Below, in pieces: positions 1 through 6,926 of a DNA stretch of 14,702 nucleotides. Within the stretch, counting starts at the first letter, position 1, and the number at the start of each line of letters is the position of its first letter. The stretch is from an uncultured Bacteroidales bacterium (GTDB taxonomy: Bacteria; Bacteroidota; Bacteroidia; Bacteroidales; P3). Location of the stretch: contig CALCUN010000173.1 of the NCBI GenBank assembly GCA_937906975.1, forward strand, positions 1 to 14,702, in the 5' to 3' direction. The notes under the pieces are model-generated. The model was given only the letters and a program-made list of their open reading frames with translations, was not told the origin of the DNA and searched no databases. Made by a program: the position numbers and the translations under genes.

Positions 1-56
1 TTGACCATTAGAGCAATTTTGACTAAAAATATCATGAATTTTGACCATTAGGCCGT
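1..56. repeat. Short direct repeat TTGACCATTAG at the left edge
   Basis: The 11-mer TTGACCATTAG occurs at 1-11 and 41-51, and a related TTTTGACTA lies between them at 17-25. No gene is seen in 1-222. The left edge of the window cuts this region, so the repeat could be the margin of a larger array, a mobile-element end or an operator for a gene further left. Nothing allows a choice between these. Confidence 0.4.
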
Positions 57-112
57 ATATTGCATAAAAAAGTACGTTTTTTATGCAGTACAGAATAAAT
101 ATTGCATAAAAA
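57..112. repeat. Evenly spaced TGCATA repeats with perfect 11-bp hairpin
   Basis: ATATTGCATAAAAA is repeated exactly at 57-70 and 99-112. Between the copies, the first forms a perfect 11-bp inverted repeat, TGCATAAAAAA (61-71) with TTTTTTATGCA (77-87), around the loop GTACG. The half-sites TGCATA/TATGCA start at 61, 82 and 103, so they are 21 bp apart, about two helical turns. That phasing suggests a multi-site operator, perhaps for a leftward gene outside the window. TGCATA-type half-sites recall ArgR boxes, but the spacing is longer than a classical ARG box, so the regulator is unassigned. It is not a convincing terminator for the minus-strand gene ending at 223, because no U-run follows. 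Confidence 0.45.
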
Positions 113-141
113 CAGAAAAATAAAACAAGCTTTTAGAAAAA

Positions 142-198
142 TATTTCGAGGAAATAATCTCTTAAAATGAGGAAATATTTTGAGAAAAAGAGATAATA
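142..198. repeat. GAGGAAATA repeats in the AT-rich gap left of the NERD gene
   Basis: GAGGAAATA occurs at 148-156 and 169-177, with a degenerate third copy GAGATAATA at 190-198, all in 21-bp phase. Small stems are possible: TATTTC (142-147) with GAAATA (151-156), and ATCTCTT (157-163) with AAGAGAT (188-194). The stretch lies just after the stop of the minus-strand gene ending at 223 and could form the 3' end of its mRNA. No GC-rich stem plus U-tract is present, so a terminator call is weak. Confidence 0.3.
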
Positions 199-222
199 TT
201 ATAATACAATTAAGAACTATCG

Positions 223-1014
223 CTAATCTCTAATCTTTGTTGAAAACTTACAATAAGGATAATTAGAACAACTTATAAAATTACCATATTTACCCTTTCG
301 TTCTACTAATCTTCCTCTACATTTTGGACACATTCCTTTTGCTATCAAATCTTGTTTATTTGCAAGTTCTTGCTTTACATTATAAATATGTTTTTGCTTT
401 TGACTTTCATCTTTAATAGAATAGGATTTTAAAACAACTGACAATCTATTTACAATTTCATCATGTAATTTAGGTATCTTTTGAGAAAGGATATAATCTT
501 TCAATTCTGAAAAATACATCACATTTCTATAGGTTTCACACTTCAATGTCGCTCTATCGTGAAAGGCAACTATTGGAAAATAGAATCTTTCATCTATTCC
601 AAAAATAGATTGTAAAGTTTTTAGGTGTGCATAGTTTTGTTTTAAAGGATTTCTTAATTGATATTTGTTTTCATATATAGTTTGAGTCCAATAATCCGAA
701 GTATCATTCCCAAAAATCCAACCCGTATAATTCTTTGTTTCTATTATAAAGACTCCATATCGCGAAATAATGACGTGATCTATTTGAGTAGAATAGCCTT
801 TTATTTCTAAATAAATATCATTAAAAACAACATAGTCCTTAGGCAAAGTTTTTAAAATAGAAGCTACACTTTCTTCACCTATTTCTCCTAAAACCTTTGC
901 ATAAGAACTATAAGTTGTCTTTTTTCTCCTTTTCTTTGGTGCTTTATTACTACGAGATGTAGTTCGTAAAAAAAGAACAAAGATAAAAAATACTAATAAT
1001 AGTAAAATAACCAT
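223..1014 (-). CDS. Membrane-anchored NERD-domain protein with topoisomerase-type zinc finger
   Basis: 263 residues. Residues 2-16 form one very hydrophobic membrane segment, followed by a basic stretch (RTTSRSNKAPKKRRKK) that should place the rest in the cytosol. Residues about 40-160 match the NERD (nuclease-related) domain: G43/G46-E47 at the start, D79 in QIDHVI, and E92-T-K94 in IIETKNY, the usual PD-(D/E)XK-type metal residues, all intact. The C-terminus carries a four-cysteine zinc ribbon of the topoisomerase I type (C229, C232, C249, C255; CPKC ... CSNYPYC), a known NERD partner that suggests nucleic-acid binding. The ATG at 1014 precedes the membrane segment directly. It lies 95 bp downstream of the DUF4190-like gene on the same strand, with no recognisable promoter of its own. 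The biological role of NERD proteins is poorly known; nuclease activity is inferred from the residues. Confidence 0.85.
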   Translation of the reverse strand: MVILLLLVFFIFVLFLRTTSRSNKAPKKRRKKTTYSSYAKVLGEIGEESVASILKTLPKDYVVFNDIYLEIKGYSTQIDHVIISRYGVFIIETKNYTGWIFGNDTSDYWTQTIYENKYQLRNPLKQNYAHLKTLQSIFGIDERFYFPIVAFHDRATLKCETYRNVMYFSELKDYILSQKIPKLHDEIVNRLSVVLKSYSIKDESQKQKHIYNVKQELANKQDLIAKGMCPKCRGRLVERKGKYGNFISCSNYPYCKFSTKIRD

Positions 1015-1109
1015 TATAAATATACTTTTTATTCATTCATCAACTGCACAATAGGCACAGTTTTCCAATTTTCTGATTTTGTTTGATATTACTAATGCAT
1101 ATTATTTAC

Positions 1110-1547
1110 TTAAATATTAAACATAATAAACCCCAATAGCATTAAAAGAATCAATATTGCAAACAATACAAACAAAATAACAGTAATCAAACACAATACT
1201 TTTGCTGCTACAAGCATTCCATTCCCTTTATATAATTCTGGATATTGCTTATATTTTGACAATCCCTTATTTGCTTGATACAAACCAATAAATCCTAAAA
1301 TCACACCTATTACAGCATTAAACAATAGTAAAGAAAGTATTCCTAAAACCAAAGAAGAAACCGAATAAGGAGGTGTTTGTTTTATCCCATTATACGTTAG
1401 CGTCTCTTCAATCTTTTCCTCTTTATTCTCTATTTTTGTTTTATCAGTATATTTTTGAGCTTCTTCTTTTTTTAACCTTTCCTCTTCAACTTTTTTATTT
1501 TCCTTTTCAGAATATTGTCGCCATTCTGACCAACTATTTTTTTCCAT
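1110..1547 (-). CDS. Two-TM DUF4190-like membrane protein
   Basis: 145 residues. Residues 1-58 are soluble and highly charged, rich in Lys and Glu (about 14-48), probably helical. Two hydrophobic segments follow, about 62-90 (SSLVLGILSLL ... GVILGFIGLYQA) and about 110-142, joined by a short loop with Lys and Tyr. The first segment with its LGxxxLxxxxxxGxxLGxxGL pattern is typical of the DUF4190 small membrane family, whose function is not known. An in-frame extension to 1619 exists, but it runs into the coding sequence of the upstream gene and adds 24 residues of unconvincing sequence; the ATG at 1547, just before the MEKNSWSEWRQY start, is preferred and leaves a 14-bp gap to the upstream gene. 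It is probably co-transcribed with that gene. Confidence 0.7.
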   Translation of the reverse strand: MEKNSWSEWRQYSEKENKKVEEERLKKEEAQKYTDKTKIENKEEKIEETLTYNGIKQTPPYSVSSLVLGILSLLLFNAVIGVILGFIGLYQANKGLSKYKQYPELYKGNGMLVAAKVLCLITVILFVLFAILILLMLLGFIMFNI

Positions 1548-1561
1548 AATACTTATATAAT

Positions 1562-1999
1562 TTAATAAATACGCCATACCCCTTCTTTTCCATCTTGGCT
1601 CCATTGCACTTGCCAACATCTGCCATCTATTCTATCTAATAAAATAAAGTTATACATATTTTGTGTTTTATACAAAACAAACCTTCCACAAATATAATTT
1701 CCATCATACACTCGATCAGAAGTATCTAAAATAGTTTGGAAAGCATTACTTGAACTTTTTATAGAATATTGTACTTGCCATAATTTACCTGTTCTTGTAT
1801 CCAATTTAATAAATGTCCACATGTTATCCGTTGGATATAGTTCAAAACAAGGCTCTCTTAATTGTTGCAAATAGATATCAAAATATTCAAACATAATACT
1901 ATCTTTTTCTGTAAATATTTCTTTTGTTTGTTTTGTTGTTTGTGCAAATGCTCCTGCTGAGAGTAAGCATAATGCAACTAATGTAAATAATCTTTTCAT
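1562..1999 (-). CDS. Secreted protein with duplicated WQVQ repeat, function unknown
   Basis: 145 residues. An N-terminal signal peptide (MKRLFTLVALCLLSAGAFA, cleavage probably after A19) points to export. The mature part holds two copies of one unit of about 29 residues, at 51-79 and 106-134. The copies share the pattern (F)xLYxTxNM(W/Y)xFIxLDxxxGxxWQVQ(Y/W)S, so the protein arose by internal duplication with about 55-residue spacing. Similar 'LYPTxNMWTFxKLDTxTGxxWQVQ' proteins are known to me as uncharacterised secreted proteins of Bacteroidota; no enzyme motif is visible. A good promoter precedes it (2044-2073) and the DUF4190-like gene follows after 14 bp, so it is the first gene of a short operon. 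Confidence 0.75.
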   Translation of the reverse strand: MKRLFTLVALCLLSAGAFAQTTKQTKEIFTEKDSIMFEYFDIYLQQLREPCFELYPTDNMWTFIKLDTRTGKLWQVQYSIKSSSNAFQTILDTSDRVYDGNYICGRFVLYKTQNMYNFILLDRIDGRCWQVQWSQDGKEGVWRIY

Positions 2000-2043
2000 T
2001 TTATATGTTTTAAATGTTTATTTTCAAGAATAAAACCACTCTA

Positions 2044-2073
2044 CAAAGATAAAAAAATTTAATCTAACTCAAA
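2044..2073 (-). promoter_or_regulatory. Bacteroidota-type promoter for the secreted repeat-protein operon
   Basis: Read on the minus strand, TTTG (2070-2073), an 18-bp spacer and TATCTTTG (2044-2051) fit the Bacteroidota primary sigma consensus TTTG / TAnnTTTG. Transcription should begin near 2038, giving a leader of about 40 nt before the ATG at 1999. The same spacing is seen upstream of glmM. Confidence 0.65.
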
Positions 2074-2118
2074 GAAAAAAAATAATATTTCTAAGAAAAA
2101 GAAAATTTTTCCTTTGAG
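2068..2118 (-). terminator. Possible terminator hairpin after the four-helix-bundle gene
   Basis: CTCAAAGAAAAAA (2068-2080) is an inverted repeat of TTTTTCCTTTGAG (2106-2118) with one mismatch, about 25 nt apart. It starts 27 bp after the stop at 2145 on the minus strand. The stem is AU-rich and its U-run lies inside the 3' arm rather than after it, so this is a weak call. It also overlaps the -33 box of the next gene's promoter. Confidence 0.3.
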
Positions 2119-2144
2119 ATATTTTTACGATTCTTTGCTTTTTT

Positions 2145-2792
2145 TTAGAGTAAGCCGTGTTGTTGTAAAAGGTTTTTTAGGTAGGATATTTCGGCTTCTT
2201 GTTCTGAGATTTTGTTTTTCAGGATTTGAATTTGATTTTCTTGGTCTTGACGATAGTTTGTGCGAGCTTTGTACATTCTTTCTTTTATGCCTCCTTTTGA
2301 AACAAAATCTTTTTCCAAGGTAATCAAGTAATGATTGAGCATTGCGTCTGTCATATACGACAAAGTTAAGGCAATATTTGCCATTTCTTCATCGCTCCAA
2401 ATTTCAAAATAGGTTTTATAGTCTTCTACTTGGTTATGCTTTTTGCAAAAGGCTTGCATATTTGCATAACGTTTGTGTTGATTTGTCCATATTTGCAAAT
2501 TGCGTGATTTTATGTAGTCTTTGTAGTCTTCTCTTAATTCTTGCAATGATGCTCTTGCTACATTTAAGAGTTTTATCTGCATTTCCGAAGAAGCAACTCC
2601 GTCTTCCATCCCTTCTATTATGTTTTGTTTTCCACTTCTTGCAGCTTGTAGCATTTGATCAACGGTACGGTCGCCATATTTTGGAAGAAATCGTTGGCAA
2701 AAGGTAAATGTGAGATGATAAAGCACTTCTGATTTTTGGTAGAAGTATGAATCTCGCCAAGGAAATTGACGTTTTAGGATTTGCTGATTCAT
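2145..2792 (-). CDS. Four-helix-bundle (S23/suffix-domain) protein
   Basis: 215 residues. The core (about 15-170) matches the Bacteroidota 'four helix bundle suffix' family, related to the S23 proteins encoded in 23S rRNA intervening sequences and to Avd of diversity-generating retroelements. Diagnostic stretches are FLPKYGDRTVDQM (35-47), ARSGKQNIIEG (51-61) and LLNVARASLQELREDYKDY (75-93). The C-terminal 40 residues form a coiled coil (heptads in QENQIQILKNKISEQEAEI). There is no signal peptide or membrane segment, so it is cytosolic. Members of the wider family bind nucleic acid (Avd) or have no known role; here the function is unassigned. The gene follows metG on the same strand after 85 bp that hold a palindromic CTATAG array and no standard promoter. 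It may be co-transcribed with metG, or be a self-contained unit with its array. Confidence 0.85.
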   Translation of the reverse strand: MNQQILKRQFPWRDSYFYQKSEVLYHLTFTFCQRFLPKYGDRTVDQMLQAARSGKQNIIEGMEDGVASSEMQIKLLNVARASLQELREDYKDYIKSRNLQIWTNQHKRYANMQAFCKKHNQVEDYKTYFEIWSDEEMANIALTLSYMTDAMLNHYLITLEKDFVSKGGIKERMYKARTNYRQDQENQIQILKNKISEQEAEISYLKNLLQQHGLL

Positions 2793-2817
2793 GATTGCGA
2801 GTTTTTTTTATTATTAA

Positions 2818-2857
2818 AATAGTACCTATAGGAACTATAGTAACTATAGGTACTATT
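2818..2857. repeat. Palindromic 9-bp CTATAG array between metG and the four-helix-bundle gene
   Basis: CTATAG starts at 2826, 2835 and 2844, giving three tandem 9-bp units (CTATAGGAA, CTATAGTAA, CTATAGGTA). The array sits inside a perfect 14-bp inverted repeat, AATAGTACCTATAG (2818-2831) with CTATAGGTACTATT (2844-2857); the 12-nt spacer itself holds the palindrome ACTATAGT. It ends 25 bp before the ATG at 2792 and begins 20 bp after the metG stop. As RNA it would form a 14-bp stem in the leader of the four-helix-bundle gene. It could be an operator, an attenuator or weak metG terminator, or a recognition sequence of the neighbouring protein. Confidence 0.75.
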
Positions 2858-2877
2858 CTCTATCTCTATAACAAGTT

Positions 2878-4932
2878 TTAGCTAATTGTTCCGCCAGGTT
2901 TGATTGGTTTTTCTGGCGAGATGAAGCTTAGAGAGCCGTCAAGGTTTTCTGCCATTAGTATCATTCCTTGACTTTCTATGCCTTTTAGTGCTTTTGGTGC
3001 TAGGTTTACTAATACAGATACTTGTTTTCCTATGATTTCTTCTGGTTTGTAGTATTCTGCTATGCCGCTTACTATGGTGCGTTGGTCAATTCCTGTGTCT
3101 ATTGTTAGTTTTAATAGTTTTTTTGTTTTTGCTACTTTTTCGGCTGCAAGGATTGTTCCTACTCTTATATCCATTTTTGCAAAATCATCGTATTCTATAT
3201 TTGCTTTTTGTGGCTCTACTGTGGCAGAGGCTAATTCGTTTGCTTTTTTTGTTTGTTGTAGTTTTTCTAATTGTGCTTCTATTTGTTTGTCGTCTATTTG
3301 TTCAAACAATAATTGTGCTGGATTGATTTGTTTTCCTTCGCTTAATAGTTCTGAATTGCCTGCTTCGTACCAGAATGCTAAGTCTTGGTTTAACATTTCT
3401 CTTAGTTTTTGTGCTGAGAATGGCAGGAATGGTTCCGATAGTAAGGCAAGGTTTGCACATATTTGTAATGAAATATTCAAAACTGTTGCTGTGCGTGCTT
3501 CATCTGTCTTTATTGTTTTCCAAGGCTCGTTTTCTGTTAGGTATTTATTTCCAAGACGTGCAAGATTCATTAGTTCGTTTAATGCTTCACGGAAACGGTA
3601 TTGTTCTATGCTACGTCCTATTTTTTCAGGGTATTGTTTTATTTGTTCTATTGTTTGAATGTCAAGTTCGTTTAGTGTGCCTCTTTGTGGAACTTTGCCT
3701 TCAAAATATTTATGTGTTAGAACTATTGTACGGTTTACGAAGTTTCCAAATATTGCTACAAGTTCTGAGTTGTTGCGTGTTTGGAAATCTTTCCATGTGA
3801 AGTCGTTATCTTTTGTTTCTGGTGCGTTTGCACAAAGTACATACTTCAATACATCTTGTTTTCCTGGGAAATCTTTTAGGTATTCGTGTAACCATACTGC
3901 CCAATTACGAGAGGTTGAAATTTTATCGCCTTCAAGGTTTAAGAACTCATTGGCTGGTACGTTTTCTGGCAAGATATATGAGCCTTCTGCTTTAAGCATT
4001 GCTGGGAATATAATGCAATGGAATACGATATTGTCTTTTCCGATGAAGTGTACAAGCTTTGTGTCTTTTTCTTTCCACCATTTTCCCCAATTATCAGGGT
4101 GTAGTTCTTTTGTGTTTGAGATATATCCTATTGGAGCATCAAACCATACGTATAATACTTTGCCTTCGGCTCCTTCTACAGGGACTTTCACTCCCCAATC
4201 TAAATCGCGTGTTACGGCTCTTGCTTGTAAGCCTTGGTCTATCCAGCTTTTGCATTGTCCATATACGTTTGTTTTCCATTCAGGGTGCGATTCCAATATC
4301 CATTCTCTCATAAAGGTTTCGTATTCTTCAAGTGGAAGATACCAATGTTTTGTTTCTTTTAATTGTGGTTCGTTTCCTGAAAGTGTAGATTTTGGATTGA
4401 TAAGGTCTGTTGCAGAAAGGCTTGTGCCACATGCTTCACATTGATCGCCGTATGCTTTTTCGTTTCCGCAATGTGGGCAAGTACCTATTATATATCGGTC
4501 TGCAAGGAAAGTATTTGTTGCTTCGTCATAGTATTGTTGTGATACTTTTTCAACAAATTTTCCTTTTTCGTAAAGGTCTTTAAAGAATGCTGATGCGGTT
4601 TCTTTATGTGTTTGAGAAGATGTACGAGAATAAATATCAAATGATATTCCTAATTCTTGAAATGATTGTTTTATTATTCCGTGATAGCGATCTACTATGT
4701 CTTGTGGTGTAACGCCTTCGTTTTTTGCTTTGATTGTGATTGGTACTCCGTGCTCATCGCTTCCTCCTATAAAGAGTACTTCTTCGTTCATCATTCTTAA
4801 ATATCTTACATAAATGTCTGCTGGCACGTAAACTCCTGCTAAGTGTCCTATGTGCACAGGCCCATTAGCGTATGGCAAGGCTGTGGTTACGCAGTATCTA
4901 TTAAATTTATTGTCTGTTTCTATATATTTCAT
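2878..4932 (-). CDS. metG: Methionyl-tRNA synthetase with C-terminal tRNA-binding domain
   Basis: 684 residues, full length for the bacterial MetG1 type. It charges tRNA(Met) with methionine in the cytosol. The catalytic Rossmann fold carries the HIGH signature at 27-30 ([11 protein letters not shown]). The connective-peptide zinc knuckle has C152, C155, C165 and C168, and the KMSKS loop appears as KISTS (337-341), a variant common in this family. The anticodon-binding helical domain follows. After a Lys/Gln-rich linker, the last about 105 residues form an OB-fold tRNA-binding domain of the Trbp111/EMAP type ([12 protein letters not shown] ... [18 protein letters not shown]). The start codon lies 13 bp after the stop of the glycosyltransferase, so the two are likely one transcript. 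No sign of damage. Confidence 0.97.
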   Translation of the reverse strand: MKYIETDNKFNRYCVTTALPYANGPVHIGHLAGVYVPADIYVRYLRMMNEEVLFIGGSDEHGVPITIKAKNEGVTPQDIVDRYHGIIKQSFQELGISFDIYSRTSSQTHKETASAFFKDLYEKGKFVEKVSQQYYDEATNTFLADRYIIGTCPHCGNEKAYGDQCEACGTSLSATDLINPKSTLSGNEPQLKETKHWYLPLEEYETFMREWILESHPEWKTNVYGQCKSWIDQGLQARAVTRDLDWGVKVPVEGAEGKVLYVWFDAPIGYISNTKELHPDNWGKWWKEKDTKLVHFIGKDNIVFHCIIFPAMLKAEGSYILPENVPANEFLNLEGDKISTSRNWAVWLHEYLKDFPGKQDVLKYVLCANAPETKDNDFTWKDFQTRNNSELVAIFGNFVNRTIVLTHKYFEGKVPQRGTLNELDIQTIEQIKQYPEKIGRSIEQYRFREALNELMNLARLGNKYLTENEPWKTIKTDEARTATVLNISLQICANLALLSEPFLPFSAQKLREMLNQDLAFWYEAGNSELLSEGKQINPAQLLFEQIDDKQIEAQLEKLQQTKKANELASATVEPQKANIEYDDFAKMDIRVGTILAAEKVAKTKKLLKLTIDTGIDQRTIVSGIAEYYKPEEIIGKQVSVLVNLAPKALKGIESQGMILMAENLDGSLSFISPEKPIKPGGTIS

Positions 4933-4945
4933 TGTTGTATGTGTT

Positions 4946-5878
4946 TTATTGTTCGTCTTCTATGTTTTGTTCTTCTATTATATATAATGGTCTATTGCGA
5001 ACATCATTATTGATTCTCGCAATGTATTCTCCTATTATTCCTATGGTGATTAGTTGTACTCCTCCTATGAAAAGTACACTTATTATTAATGATGTCCAAC
5101 CTGAAACGGAGGAATCAAATATAAAATGTGAAAGTAGTGCATATATTATGGCTAAAAGAGCGATTATTGCTGATATTATGCCTATTGCAGATGCCATTTT
5201 TAGGGGTTTATCGCTGAATGCTGTTATGCCGTCTAAGGCTAAACGTATCATTTTTTTAAGTGGGTAATTTGTTTTGCCATATATGCGAGCATCTCTATGG
5301 TATTCTACAAAGGTTTGTTTGTATCCTATCCACGAAATTTGACCGCGAAGATATTTTGACTTTTCTGGCATATTTTTTAATTGCTTTACCACAACTTTGT
5401 CTATTAATCGGAAATCTCCTACATCAACAGGGATTTCTATGCTTGTCATTGCGGCTAATATTCTGTAAAAAATCTTTGCTGTCGCTTTCTTAAACCAAGT
5501 CTCCCCTTCTCTTGTTTTTCTTCTTGCATAGACTACTTTGTAGCCTTCTTTGTATTTTTCATACATTTCAAGGATTAGCTCCGGTGGGTCTTGAAGGTCT
5601 GCGTCTATTATCACAACTGCATTGCCTTTGCAAAGATCTATGCCTGCACTGACAGCAATTTGATGTCCAAAATTCCTTGAAAAACTTATGTATTTTACGT
5701 GTGAGTCTTCTTGTGCTATGGTTTTGATTACAGAAAGTGTGTTATCCTTACTGCTATCGTTTATGAAAATGATTTCATAGTTTGGATTTATTTGTGAAAG
5801 TACCTTTGTGAGTCTTTCATATATCAATGGAACATTTTTTTCCTCGTTGTAACTTGGTACTATTGCTGATATTTCCAT
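4946..5878 (-). CDS. GT2 family glycosyltransferase, polyprenyl-phosphate type (GtrB/DPM-like)
   Basis: 310 residues. The N-terminal GT-A domain (1-220) starts directly with [13 protein letters not shown]. It has the nucleotide-binding [10 protein letters not shown] (usual form DDGSxD, here N40-D41), SRNFGHQ at 67-73, and the metal-binding DADLQDPPE at 92-100. Two membrane helices follow, about 227-253 and 262-290, in the layout of GtrB, ArnC-like and dolichol-phosphate-mannose-synthase-like enzymes, which move sugar from a nucleotide donor to undecaprenyl phosphate at the inner membrane face. The sugar cannot be read from sequence. It probably feeds LPS, capsule or glycoprotein modification. 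metG follows after 13 bp. Upstream, a strong terminator for the T9SS gene ends only 14 nt before the ATG, with no canonical promoter seen between, so its expression may rely on read-through. Another start is unlikely because the conserved fold begins at residue 3. Confidence 0.88.
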   Translation of the reverse strand: MEISAIVPSYNEEKNVPLIYERLTKVLSQINPNYEIIFINDSSKDNTLSVIKTIAQEDSHVKYISFSRNFGHQIAVSAGIDLCKGNAVVIIDADLQDPPELILEMYEKYKEGYKVVYARRKTREGETWFKKATAKIFYRILAAMTSIEIPVDVGDFRLIDKVVVKQLKNMPEKSKYLRGQISWIGYKQTFVEYHRDARIYGKTNYPLKKMIRLALDGITAFSDKPLKMASAIGIISAIIALLAIIYALLSHFIFDSSVSGWTSLIISVLFIGGVQLITIGIIGEYIARINNDVRNRPLYIIEEQNIEDEQ

Positions 5879-5881
5879 ATT

Positions 5882-5938
5882 TTTTCAAAAAAAATTCTTC
5901 TCAATAGCGTAGATTTCTAAACACTATTGAGAAGAATT
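5882..5938 (-). terminator. Strong rho-independent terminator after the T9SS gene
   Basis: AATTCTTCTCAATAG (5893-5907) and CTATTGAGAAGAATT (5924-5938) form a perfect 15-bp stem. The 16-nt loop can pair further (TAGA/TCTA). On the minus strand the stem is followed by six U residues (5887-5892), then G and a second short A-run. It lies 29 bp after the stop at 5968 and should end the glmM/T9SS transcript. The base of the stem is only 14 nt from the next start codon (5876-5878). Confidence 0.85.
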
Positions 5939-5967
5939 ATATGTTTTCTTAAAATTTAAGAATTGTT

Positions 5968-6909
5968 TTATTCATTAACAATTAGTTTGTTTACGAATGT
6001 TTTTTCTTTGTCAGAAGATATTGTTTTAACTAAGTATAATCCTGATTCCATTCCTTGTAAGTCTATTGTTTGGCTTGTAGATTTTACAACAAATGAGCTT
6101 AATACTCTTCCTTGCATATCAATTATTTCTACCAAGCTTCCAATTTCTGCATTGTTTAACGAAACTGAGCTTGTAGCAGGGTTAGGGAATAATGTTGGTT
6201 GGTTATTTTCTGCTTCATTTAAACCAGAAACTAATGTAGTGAAAGGAACAATTGTCATTTCTCCCCATTGTTCCGCAGCGTTTTGTCCTATTGCAAAAGC
6301 ATAGTATTCTACTCCTGGTTCAAGATCAAGCCATTCCCAAACATCTGTTTCATATAACCAATAAGGTTGTGCTACTAACATAGTCATCAAAGAATCTTGT
6401 CCAATTTCATCTAATAATGCTTTTTCAACTAAACCATCTAAAAATCTAGAAGTTTGATCGTTTGGAGTAGCTGTCATAATAACAGAAGTTTCTGTTATAT
6501 TTGATAATTCTATTGTAACAACGCTTGCTCCTTCTCCGCCTGCTTGTGGAGTAGTACATGTAGTCATAAGCACTTCTGATGTATCTGTTGCATTAACTGC
6601 TACAACATAAACAATATAATCTGTATTTGGAGCCATATCTGTCCAAGTGTAAGTTGTATCTGATTCAACTCCTATTGACCATGAAATAACTAAATCTCTT
6701 AATGGCATACCAAACATTTGAACCCATTGATCCATTCCTCCAACTACATCAGCTAAGATATGATACTTTGTACAATTTTCATCCATATCAAAAGATGCTG
6801 TAATTGTTGTTGGTGTTAAATTTTCGATTGTTGTTGTTACACTTGGAGTTTGTGCAAAAGCACACACGCTAAACACAAGTGATAATGCTAATGTTAATAA
6901 TTTTCTCAT
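5968..6909 (-). CDS. T9SS-secreted protein with two fibronectin-III-like domains
   Basis: 313 residues. A signal peptide (MRKLLTLALSLVFSVCAFA, cut after A19) leads through the inner membrane. Two beta-sandwich domains follow, about 22-118 and 129-228. Each shows the fibronectin-III/Por-associated pattern of 'ITASFDMDENCTKYHI' and 'LEPGVEYYAFAIGQN'-type strands. The C-terminal domain (about 239-313; LFPNPATSSVSLN ... MQGRVL ... GLYLVK ... FVNKLIVNE) is a type A sorting signal of the type IX secretion system, so the product should cross the outer membrane and be released or anchored on the surface. No catalytic domain is visible, so it is more likely a binding or structural protein. It lies 17 bp downstream of glmM with an A/G-rich leader (AAAGAAAGAAAAGT) and ends at a strong terminator, so it is probably co-transcribed with glmM. 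Confidence 0.88.
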   Translation of the reverse strand: MRKLLTLALSLVFSVCAFAQTPSVTTTIENLTPTTITASFDMDENCTKYHILADVVGGMDQWVQMFGMPLRDLVISWSIGVESDTTYTWTDMAPNTDYIVYVVAVNATDTSEVLMTTCTTPQAGGEGASVVTIELSNITETSVIMTATPNDQTSRFLDGLVEKALLDEIGQDSLMTMLVAQPYWLYETDVWEWLDLEPGVEYYAFAIGQNAAEQWGEMTIVPFTTLVSGLNEAENNQPTLFPNPATSSVSLNNAEIGSLVEIIDMQGRVLSSFVVKSTSQTIDLQGMESGLYLVKTISSDKEKTFVNKLIVNE

Positions 6910-6926
6910 ACTTTTCTTTCTTTTTT

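Noticed and set aside
61..87. Hairpin as terminator of the NERD gene
   Set aside because: It lies more than 130 bp after the stop, its stem is almost all A-T, and no U-run follows on the minus strand.
1548..1619. N-terminal extension of the DUF4190-like gene
   Set aside because: It would overlap the end of the upstream secreted-protein gene in another frame; its residues look like shadow translation, and a good ATG exists at 1547.
2818..2857. CRISPR-like array at the CTATAG units
   Set aside because: Units are 9 bp with no spacers of constant length, and no cas genes are near; this is a palindromic operator-like array instead.
3062..4444. Long open frames on the plus strand opposite metG
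   Set aside because: They are antisense to an intact, fully conserved metG, are rich in Ser/Phe/Leu runs typical of reversed coding sequence, and match no family I know.
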